64,000 nucleotides of DNA, taken from Phorcus lineatus. Its lineage: Eukaryota; Mollusca; Gastropoda; Trochida; Trochidae. Location of the stretch: positions 37,207,764-37,271,763 of the forward strand of contig OV121092.1 in assembly GCA_921293015.1 (NCBI GenBank). The letters are read 5' to 3'. The notes below the pieces were generated by a model. It saw nothing but the letters and a program-made list of their open reading frames with translations, did not search any database and was not told the DNA's origin. This document shows positions 51,585 through 63,024 of this stretch, piece by piece. How positions within the stretch are numbered: position 1 is the first letter of the stretch; each line of letters begins with the position of its first letter. Made by a program: the position numbers and the translations under genes.

Positions 51585-53664
51585 TTCTAAACCAAACATT
51601 CATCAAATGTACACCACATTGTGTTCTATCGATTGAGCAACAGCAATTTCCTGTCCGATTCTTGGTTTGGGCTCCAGATTCGAGCTTAAACAGGTACAGA
51701 TAGCTGATTTTGACCAAATTCGCGGAAAAAGACTGAGTCCAATATATGCATATTGTTGTAGCGAGCGCGATAACTTTCTTAAAAATGCATATTTCTAAAC
51801 CAAACTTTCATCAAATGTACATCACATTGTGTTCTATCGATTGAGCAATAGCAATTTCCTGTCCGGTTCTTGGTTTGGCCTCAAGTTTCGAGCTTAAACA
51901 GGTACAGATAGCTGATTTTGACCAAATTCGCGGAAAAAGACTGAGTCCAATATATGCATATTGTTGTAGCGAGCGTGATAACTTTCTTAAAAATGCATAT
52001 TTCTAAACCAAACTTTCATCAAATGTACATCACATTGTGTTCTAACAATTGAGCAATACCAATTTCCTGTCCGATTCTTGGTTTGGCCTCCAGATTCGAG
52101 CTTAAACAGGTACAGATAGCTGATTTTGACCAAATTCGCGGAAAAAGACTGAGTCCAATATATGCATATTGTTGTAGCGAGCGCGATAACTTTCTTAAAA
52201 ATGCATATTTCTAAACCAATCTTTCATCAAATGTACATCACATTGTGTTCTATCGATTGAGCAATAGCAATTTCATGTCCGATTCTTGGTTTGGGCTCCA
52301 GATTCGAGCTTAAACAGGTACAGATAGCTGATTTTGACCAAATTCGCGGAAAAAGACTGAGTCCAATATATGCATATTGTTGTAGCGAGCGCGATAACTT
52401 TCTTAAAAATGCATATTTCTAAACCAAACTTTCATCAAATGTACATCACATTGTGTTCTATCGATTGAGCAATAGCAATTTCCTGTCCGATTCTTGGTTT
52501 GGGCTCCAGATTCGAGCTTAAACAGGTACAGATAGCTGATTTTGACCAAATTCGCGGGAAAAGACTGAGTCCAATATATGCATATTGTTGTAGCGAGCGC
52601 GATAACTTTCTTAAAAATGCATATTTCTAAACCAAACATTCATCAAATGTACACCACATTGTGTTCTATCGATTGAGCAACAGCAATTTCCTGTCCGATT
52701 CTTGGTTTGGGCTCCAGATTCGAGCTTAAACAGGTACAGATAGCTGATTTTGACCAAATTCGCGGAAAAAGACTGAGTCCAATATATGCATATTGTTGTA
52801 GCGAGCGCGATAACTTTCTTAAAAATGCATATTTCTAAACCAAACTTTCATCAAATGTACATCACATTGTGTTCTATCGATTGAGCAATAGCAATTTCCT
52901 GTCCGGTTCTTGGTTTGGCCTCAAGTTTCGAGCTTAAACAGGTACAGATAGCTGATTTTGACCAAATTCGCGGAAAAAGACTGAGTCCAATATATGCATA
53001 TTGTTGTAGCGAGCGTGATAACTTTCTTAAAAATGCATATTTCTAAACCAAACTTTCATCAAATGTACATCACATTGTGTTCTAACAATTGAGCAATACC
53101 AATTTCCTGTCCGATTCTTGGTTTGGCCTCCAGATTCGAGCTTAAACAGGTACAGATAGCTGATTTTGACCAAATTCGCGGAAAAAGACTGAGTCCAATA
53201 TATGCATATTGTTGTAGCGAGCGCGATAACTTTCTTAAAAATGCATATTTCTAAACCAATCTTTCATCAAATGTACATCACATTGTGTTCTATCGATTGA
53301 GCAATAGCAATTTCATGTCCGATTCTTGGTTTGGGCTCCAGATTCGAGCTTAAACAGGTACAGATAGCTGATTTTGACCAAATTCGCGGAAAAAGACTGA
53401 GTCCAATATATGCATATTGTTGTAGCGAGCGCGATAACTTTCTTAAAAATGCATATTTCTAAACCAAACTTTCATCAAATGTACATCACATTGTGTTCTA
53501 TCGATTGAGCAATAGCAATTTCCTGTCCGATTCTTGGTTTGGGCTCCAGATTCGAGCTTAAACAGGTACAGATAGCTGATTTTGACCAAATTCGCGGAAA
53601 AAGACTGAGTCCAATATATGCATATTGTTGTAGCGAGCGCGATAACTTTCTTAAAAATGCATAT
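51585..53664. repeat. 5-monomer tandem duplication (2 x 1,040 bp)
   Basis: 51,585-52,624 and 52,625-53,664 have the same order: AACATTC/AACAGC; CCGGTTC ending GCGTG; AACAATTG; CCAATCTTTC; ATAGC with GGGCTCC. The only clear difference I see is CGCGGGAAAAG in the last member of the first copy (52,417) against CGCGGAAAAAG in the second. Confidence 0.85.
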
Positions 53665-56600
53665 TTCTAAACCAAACTTTCATCAAATGTACATCACATT
53701 GTGTTCTATCGATTGAGCAATACCAATTTCCTGTCCGATTCTTGGTTTGGCCTCCAGATTCGAGCTTAAACAGGTACAGATAGCTGATTTTGAACAAATT
53801 CGCGGAAAAAGACTGAGTCCAATATATGCATATTGTTTTAGCGAGCACGATAACTTTCTTAAAAATGCATATTTCTAAACCAAACTTTCATCAAATGTAC
53901 ACCACATTATGTTCTATCGATTGAGCAATACCAATTTCCTGTCCGATTCTTGGTTTGGCCTCCAGATTCGAGCTTAAACAGGTACAGATAGCTGATTTTG
54001 ACCAAATTCGCGGAAAAAGACTGAGTCCAATATATGCATATTGTTGTAGCGAGCGCGATAACTTTCTTAAAAATGCATATTTCTAAACCAAACTTTCATC
54101 AAATGTACATCACATTGTGTTCTATCGATTGAGCAATACCAATTTCCTGTCCGATTCTTGGTTTGGCCTCCAGATTCGAGCTTAAACAGGTACAGATAGC
54201 TGATTTTGAACAAATTCGCGGAAAAAGACTGAGTCCAATATATGCATATTGTTGTAGCGAGCACGATAACTTTCTTAAAAATGCATATTTCTAAACCAAA
54301 CTTTCATCAAATGTACACCACATTGTGTTCTATCGATTGAGCAATACCAATTTCATGTCCGATTCTTGGTTTGGGCTCCAGATTCGAGCTTAAACAGGTA
54401 CAGATAGCTGATTTTGACCAAATTCGCGGGAAAAGACTGAGTCCAAGATATGCATATTGTTGTAGCGAGCGCGATAACTTTCTTAAAAATGCATATTTCT
54501 AAACCAAACTTTCATCAAATGTACATCACATTGTGTTCTATCGATTGAGCAATACCAATTTCCTGTCCGGTTCTTGGTTTGGCCTCAAGTTTCGAGCTTA
54601 AACAGGTACAGATAGCTGATTTTGACCAAATTCGCGGAAAAAGACTGAGTCCAATATATGCATATTGTTGTAGCGAGCGCGATAACTTTCTTAAAAATGC
54701 ATATTTCTAAACCAAACTTTCATCAAATGTACATCACATTGTGTTCTATCGATTGAGCAATACCAATTTCCTGTCCGATTCTTGGTTTGGCCTCCAGATT
54801 CGAGCTTAAACAGGTACAGATAGCTGATTTTGAACAAATTCGCGGAAAAAGACTGAGTCCAATATATGCATATTGTTGTAGCGAGCACGATAAATTTCTT
54901 AAAAATGCATATTTCTAAACCAAACTTTCATCAAATGTACATCACATTGTGTTCTATCGATTGAGCAATACCAATTTCATGTCCGATTCTTGGTTTGGGC
55001 TCCAGATTCGAGCTTAAACAGGTACAGATAGCTGATTTTGACCAAATTCGCGGGAAAAGACTGAGTCCAAGATATGCATATTGTTGTAGCGAGCGCGATA
55101 ACTTTCTTAAAAATGCATATTTCTAAACCAAACTTTCATCAAATGTACATCACATTGTGTTCTATCGATTGAGCAAGACCAATTTCCTGTCCGGTTCTTG
55201 GTTTGGCCTCAAGTTTCGAGCTTAAACAGGTACATATAGCTGATTTTGACCAAATTTGCGAAAAAAGACTGAGTCCAATATATGCATATTGTTGTAGCGA
55301 GCGCGATAACTTTCTTAAAAATGCATACTTCTAAACCAAACTTTCATCAAATGTACATCACATTGTGTTCTATCGATTGAGCAATACCAATTTCCTGTCC
55401 GAGTCTTGGTTTGGGCTCAAGATTCGAGCTTAAACAGGTACAGATAGCTGATTTTGAACAAATTCGCGGAAAAAGACTGAGTCCAATATATGCATATTGT
55501 TGTAGCGAGCACGATAACTTTCTTAAAAATGCATATTTCTAAACCAAACTTTCATCAAATGTACACCACATTGTGTTCTATCGATTGAGCAATACCAATT
55601 TCATGTCCTATTATTGGTTTGGGCTCAAGATTCGAGCTTAAATAGGTACAGATAGCTGATTTTGACCAAATTCGCGGAAAAAGACTGAGTCCAATATATG
55701 CATATTGTTGTAGCGAGCACGATAACTTTCTTAAAAATGCATATTTCTAAACCAAACTTTCATCAAATGTACACCACATTGTGTTCTATCGATTGAGCAA
55801 TAGCAATTTCATGTCCGATTCTTGGTTTGGGCTCCAGATTCGAGCTTAAACAGGTACAGATAGCTGATTTTGACCAAATTCGCGGGAAAAGACTAAGTCC
55901 AATATATGCATATTGTTGTAGCGAGCGCGATAACTTTCTTAAAAATGCATATTTCTAAACCAAACATTCATCAAATGTACACCACATTGTGTTCTATCGA
56001 TTGAGCAACAGCAATTTCCTGTCCGATTCTTGGTTTGGGCTCCAGATTCGAGCTTAAACAGGTACAGATAGCTGATTTTGACCAAATTCGCGGAAAAAGA
56101 CTGAGTCCAATATATGCATATTGTTGTAGCGAGCGTGATAACTTTCTTAAAAATGCATATTTCTAAACCAAACTTTCATCAAATGTACATCACATTGTGT
56201 TCTAACAATTGAGCAATACCAATTTCCTGTCCGATTCTTGGTTTGGCCTCCAGATTCGAGCTTAAACAGGTACAGATAGCTGATTTTGAACAAATTCACG
56301 GGAAAAGTCTGAGTCCAATATATGCATATTGTTGTAGCGAGCACGATAACTTTCTTAAAAATGCATATTTCTAAACCAAACTTTCATCAAATGTACATCA
56401 CATTGTGTTCTATCGATTGAGCAATACCAATTTCCTGTCCGGTTCTTGGTTTGGCCTCAAGTTTCGAGCTTAAACAGGTACAGATAGCTGATTTTGACCA
56501 AATTCGCGGAAAAAGACTGAGTCCAATATATGCATATTGTTGTAGCGAGCGCGATAACTTTCTTAAAAATGCATATTTCTAAACCAAACTTTCATCAAAT

Positions 56601-59600
56601 GTACATCACATTGTGTTCTATCGATTGAGCAATAGCAATTTCCTGTCCGGTTCTTGGTTTGGCCTCAAGTTTCGAGCTTAAACAGGTACAGATAGCTGAT
56701 TTTGACCAAATTCGCGGAAAAAGACTGAGTCCAATATATGCATATTGTTGTAGCGAGCGTGATAACTTTCTTAAAAATGCATATTTCTAAACCAAACTTT
56801 CATCAAATGTACATCACATTGTGTTCTATCGATTGAGCAATAGCAATTTCATGTCCGATTCTTGGTTTGGGCTCCAGATTCGAGCTTAAACAGGTACAGA
56901 TAGCTGATTTTGACCAAATTCGCGGAAAAAGACTGAGTCCAATATATGCATATTGTTGTAGCGAGCGCGATAACTTTCTTAAAAATGCATATTTCTAAAC
57001 CAAACTTTCATCAAATGTACATCACATTGTGTTCTATCGATTGAGCAATAGCAATTTCCTGTCCAGTTCTTGGTTTGGCCTCAAGTTTCGAGCTTAAACA
57101 GGTACAGATAGCTGATTTTGACCAAATTCGCGGAAAAAGACTGAGTCCAATATATGCATATTGTTGTAGCGAGCGTGATAACTTTCTTAAAAATGCATAT
57201 TTCTAAACCAAACTTTCATCAAATGTACATCACATTGTGTTCTAACAATTGAGCAATACCAATTTCCTGTCCGATTCTTGGTTTGGCCTCCAGATTCGAG
57301 CTTAAACAGGTACAGATAGCTGATTTTGACCAAATTCGCGGAAAAAGACTGAGTCCAATATATGCATATTGTTGTAGCGAGCGCGATAACTTTCTTAAAA
57401 ATGCATATTTCTAAACCAATCTTTCATCAAATGTACATCACATTGTGTTCTATCGATTGAGCAATAGCAATTTCATGTCCGATTCTTGGTTTGGGCTCCA
57501 GATTCGAGCTTAAACAGGTACAGATAGCTGATTTTGACCAAATTCGCGGAAAAAGACTGAGTCCAATATATGCATATTGTTGTAGCGAGCGCGATAACTT
57601 TCTTAAAAATGCATATTTCTAAACCAAACTTTCATCAAATGTACATCACATTGTGTTCTATCGATTGAGCAATAGCAATTTCCTGTCCGATTCTTGGTTT
57701 GGGCTCCAGATTCGAGCTTAAACAGGTACAGATAGCTGATTTTGACCAAATTCGCGGAAAAAGACTGAGTCCAATATATGCATATTGTTGTAGCGAGCGC
57801 GATAACTTTCTTAAAAATGCATATTTCTAAACCAAACTTTCATCAAATGTACATCACATTGTGTTCTATCGATTGAGCAATACCAATTTCCTGTCCGATT
57901 CTTGGTTTGGCCTCCAGATTCGAGCTTAAACAGGTACAGATAGCTGATTTTGAACAAATTCGCGGAAAAAGACTGAGTCCAATATATGCATATTGTTGTA
58001 GCGAGCACGATAACTTTCTTAAAAATGCATATTTCTAAACCAAACTTTCATCAAATGTACACCACATTGTGTTCTATCGATTGAGCAATAGCAATTTCAT
58101 GTCCGATTCTTGGTTTGGGCTCCAGATTCGAGCTTAAACAGGTACAGATAGCTGATTTTGACCAAATTCGCGGAAAAAGACTGAGTCCAATATATGCATA
58201 TTGTTGTAGCGAGCGTGATAACTTTCTTAAAAATGCATATTTCTAAACCAAACTTTCATCAAATGTACATTACATTGTGTTCTAACAATTGAGCAATACC
58301 AATTTCCTGTCCGATTCTTGGTTTGGCCTCCAGATTCGAGCTTAAACAGGTACAGATAGCTGATTTTGACCAAATTCGCGGAAAAAGACTGAGTCCAATA
58401 TATGCATATTGTTGTAGCGAGCGCGATAACTTTCTTAAAAATGCATATTTCTAAACCAATCTTTCATCAAATGTACATCACATTGTGTTCTATCGATTGA
58501 GCAATAGCAATTTCCTGTCCGATTCTTGGTTTGGGCTCCAGATTCGAGCTTAAACAGGTACAGATAGCTGATTTTGACCAAATTCGCGGAAAAAGACTGA
58601 GTCCAATATATGCATATTGTTGTAGCGAGCGCGATAACTTTCTTAAAAATGCATATTTCTAAACCAAACTTTCATCAAATGTACACCACATTGTGTTCTA
58701 TCGATTGAGCAATACCAATTTCCTGTCCGATTCTTGGTTTGGCCTCCAGATTCGAGCTTAAACAGGTACAGATAGCTGATTTTGAACAAATTCGCGGAAA
58801 AAGACTGAGTCCAATATATGCATATTGTTGTAGCGAGCGCGATAACTTTCTTAAAAATGCATATTTCTAAACCAAACTTTCATCAAATGTACATCACATT
58901 GTGTTCTATCGATTGACCAATAGCAATTTCCTGTCCGATTCTTGGTTTGGCGTCCAGATTCGAGCTTAAACAGGTACAGATAGCTGATTTTGAACAAATT
59001 CGCGGAAAAAGACTGAGTCCAATATATGCATATTGTTGTAGCGAGCGCGATAACTTTCTTAAAAATGCATATTTCTAAACCAAACTTTCATCAAATGTAC
59101 ATCACATTGTGTTCTATCGATTGAGCAATACCAATTTCCTGTCCGATTCTTGGTTTGGGCTCCAGATTCGAGCTTAAACAGGTACAGATAGCTGATTTTG
59201 ACCAAATTCGCGGAAAAAGACTGAGTCCAATATATGCATATTGTTGTAGCGAGCGCGATAACTTTCTTAAAAATGCATATTTCTAAACCAAACTTTCATC
59301 AAATGTACATCACATTGTGTTCTATCGATTGAGCAATACCAATTTCCTGTCCGATTCTTGGTTTGGCCTCCAGATTCGAGCTTAAACAGGTACAGATAGC
59401 TGATTTTGAACAAATTCGCGGAAAAAGACTGAGTCCAATATATGCATATTGTTGTAGCGAGCACGATAACTTTCTTAAAAATGCATATTTCTAAACCAAA
59501 CTTTCATCAAATGTACACCACATTGTGTTCTATCGATTGAGCAATAGCAATTTCATGTCCGATTCTTGGTTTGGGCTCCAGATTCGAGCTTAAACAGGTA

Positions 59601-60320
59601 CAGATAGCTGATTTTGACCAAATTCGCGGAAAAAGACTGAGTCCAATATATGCATATTGTTGTAGCGAGCGTGATAACTTTCTTAAAAATGCATATTTCT
59701 AAACCAAACTTTCATCAAATGTACATCACATTGTGTTCTAACAATTGAGCAATACCAATTTCCTGTCCGATTCTTGGTTTGGCCTCCAGATTCGAGCTTA
59801 AACAGGTACAGATAGCTGATTTTGACCAAATTCGCGGAAAAAGACTGAGTCCAATATATGCATATTGTTGTAGCGAGCGCGATAACTTTCTTAAAAATGC
59901 ATATTTCTAAACCAATCTTTCATCAAATGTACATCACATTGTGTTCTATCGATTGAGCAATACCAATTTCATGTCCGATTCTTGGTTTGGGCTCCAGATT
60001 CGAGCTTAAACAGGTACAGATAGCTGATTTTGACCAAATTCGCGGAAAAAGACTGAGTCCAATATATGCATATTGTTGTAGCGAGCGCGATAACTTTCTT
60101 AAAAATGCATATTTCTAAACCAAACTTTCATCAAATGTACACCACATTGTGTTCTATCGATTGAGCAATACCAATTTCCTGTCCGATTCTTGGTTTGGCC
60201 TCCAGATTCGAGCTTAAACAGGTACAGATAGCTGATTTTGAACAAATTCGCGGAAAAAGACTGAGTCCAATATATGCATATTGTTGTAGCGAGCGCGATA
60301 ACTTTCTTAAAAATGCATAT
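53665..60320. repeat. Domain 3 HOR: 32-monomer unit (6,656 bp)
   Basis: Monomers at 53,665-54,912 reappear at 60,321-61,568 with an offset of 32 x 208, and shared rare variants include TTTTAGC (53,837 and 60,493) and GATAAATTTC (54,889 and 61,545). Inside the unit are the CTTAAATAGG monomer (55,537), GACTAAGTCC (55,745), a CACGGGAAAAGTC monomer (56,161) and two CCAATCTTTC monomers (57,409 and 58,449). The unit repeats only in part before the window ends. Confidence 0.78.
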
Positions 60321-60736
60321 TTCTAAACCAAACTTTCATCAAATGTACATCACATTGTGTTCTATCGATTGACCAATAGCAATTTCCTGTCCGATTCTTG
60401 GTTTGGCCTCCAGATTCGAGCTTAAACAGGTACAGATAGCTGATTTTGAACAAATTCGCGGAAAAAGACTGAGTCCAATATATGCATATTGTTTTAGCTA
60501 ACACGATAACTTTCTTAAAAATGCATATTTCTAAACCAAACTTTCATCAAATGTACACCACATTGTGTTCTATCGATTGAGCAATACCAATTTCCTGTCC
60601 GATTCTTGGTTTGGCCTCCAGATTCGAGCTTAAACAGGTACAGATAGCTGATTTTGACCAAATTCGCGGAAAAAGACTGAGTCCAATATATGCATATTGT
60701 TGTAGCGAGCGCGATAACTTTCTTAAAAATGCATAT
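57825..60736. repeat. 7-monomer tandem duplication (2 x 1,456 bp)
   Basis: 57,825-59,280 and 59,281-60,736 run in parallel: GAACAAATTC/GCACG; CATGTCC ending GCGTG; AACAATTG; CCAATCTTTC; CACCACATTG with GAACAAATTC; the rare ATTGACCAATAGC; then a seventh that differs between copies. Private changes are CATTACATTG near 58,270 and GGCGTCC near 58,950 in the first copy, and TTTTAGCTAACACG near 60,493 in the second. Confidence 0.82.
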
Positions 60737-63024
60737 TTCTAAACCAAACTTTCATCAAATGTACATCACATTGTGTTCTATCGATTGAGCAATACCAATT
60801 TCCTGTCCGATTCTTGGTTTGGCCTCCAGATTCGAGCTTAAACAGGTACAGATAGCTGATTTTGAACAAATTCGCGGAAAAAGACTGAGTCCAATATATG
60901 CATATTGTTGTAGCGAGCACGATAACTTTCTTAAAAATGCATATTTCTAAACCAAACTTTCATCAAATGTACACCACATTGTGTTCTATCGATTGAGCAA
61001 TACCAATTTCATGTCCGATTCTTGGTTTGGGCTCCAGATTCGAGCTTAAACAGGTACAGATAGCTGATTTTGACCAAATTCGCGGGAAAAGACTGAGTCC
61101 AAGATATGCATATTGTTGTAGCGAGCGCGATAACTTTCTTAAAAATGCATATTTCTAAACCAAACTTTCATCAAATGTACATCACATTGTGTTCTATCGA
61201 TTGAGCAAGACCAATTTCCTGTCCGGTTCTTGGTTTGGCCTCAAGTTTCGAGCTTAAACAGGTACAGATAGCTGATTTTGACCAAATTCGCGGAAAAAGA
61301 CTGAGTCCAATATATGCATATTGTTGTAGCGAGCGCGATAACTTTCTTAAAAATGCATATTTCTAAACCAAACTTTCATCAAATGTACATCACATTGTGT
61401 TCTATCGATTGAGCAATACCAATTTCCTGTCCGATTCTTGGTTTGGCCTCCAGATTCAAGCTTAAACAGGTACAGATAGCTGATTTTGAACAAATTCGCG
61501 GAAAAAGACTGAGTCCAATATATGCATATTGTTGTAGCGAGCACGATAAATTTCTTAAAAATGCATATTTCTAAACCAAACTTTCATCAAATGTACATCA
61601 CATTGTGTTCTATCGATTGAGCAATACCAATTTCATGTCCGATTCTTGGTTTGGGCTCCAGATTCGAGCTTAAACAGGTACAGATAGCTGATTTTGACCA
61701 AATTCGCGGGAAAAGACTGAGTCCAATATATGCATATTGTTGTAGCGAGCGCGATAACTTTCTTAAAAATGCATATTTCTAAACCAAACTTTCATCAAAT
61801 GTACATCACATTGTGTTCTATCGATTGACCAATAGCAATTTCCTGTCCGATTCTTGGTTTGGCCTCCAGATTCGAGCTTAAACAGGTACAGATAGCTGAT
61901 TTTGAACAAATTCGCGGAAAAAGACTGAGTCCAATATATGCATATTGTTTTAGCTAACACGATAACTTTCTTAAAAATGCATATTTCTAAACCAAACTTT
62001 CATCAAATGTACATCACATTGTGTTCTATCGATTGAGCAATACCAATTTCCTGTCCGATTCTTGGTTTGGCCTCCAGATTCGAGCTTAAACAGGTACAGA
62101 TAGCTGATTTTGAACAAATTCGCGGAAAAAGACTGAGTCCAATATATGCATATTGTTGTAGCGAGCACGATAACTTTCTTAAAAATGCATATTTCTAAAC
62201 CAAACTTTCATCAAATGTACACCACATTGTGTTCTATCGATTGAGCAATACCAATTTCATGTCCGATTCTTGGTTTGGGCTCCAGATTCGAGCTTAAACA
62301 GGTACAGATAGCTGATTTTGACCAAATTCGCGGGAAAAGACTGAGTCCAAGATATGCATATTGTTGTAGCGAGCGCGATAACTTTCTTAAAAATGCATAT
62401 TTCTAAACCAAACTTTCATCAAATGTACATCACATTGTGTTCTATCGATTGAGCAAGACCAATTTCCTGTCCGGTTCTTGGTTTGGCCTCAAGTTTCGAG
62501 CTTAAACAGGTACAGATAGCTGATTTTGACCAAATTCGCGGAAAAAGACTGAGTCCAATATATGCATATTGTTGTAGCGAGCGCGATAACTTTCTTAAAA
62601 ATGCATATTTCTAAACCAAACTTTCATCAAATGTACATCACATTGTGTTCTATCGATTGAGCAATACCAATTTCCTGTCCGATTCTTGGTTTGGCCTCCA
62701 GATTCAAGCTTAAACAGGTACAGATAGCTGATTTTGAACAAATTCGCGGAAAAAGACTGAGTCCAATATATGCATATTGTTGTAGCGAGCACGATAAATT
62801 TCTTAAAAATGCATATTTCTAAACCAAACTTTCATCAAATGTACATCACATTGTGTTCTATCGATTGAGCAATACCAATTTCATGTCCGATTCTTGGTTT
62901 GGGCTCCAGATTCGAGCTTAAACAGGTACAGATAGCTGATTTTGACCAAATTCGCGGGAAAAGACTGAGTCCAAGATATGCATATTGTTGTAGCGAGCGC
63001 GATAACTTTCTTAAAAATGCATAT
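60321..63024. repeat. Second copy of the domain 3 HOR start, with nested 6/7-monomer duplication
   Basis: The rare ATTGACCAATAGC / TTTTAGCTAACACG monomer appears identically at 60,321 and 61,777 (offset 7). The next five monomers, 60,737-61,776, reappear at 61,985-63,024 (offset 6). The monomer at 60,529 is therefore missing from the second round. Both rounds carry the private GATTCAAGC (61,454 and 62,702) and GATAAATTTC. The HOR changed by duplication and one-monomer loss. Confidence 0.82.
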
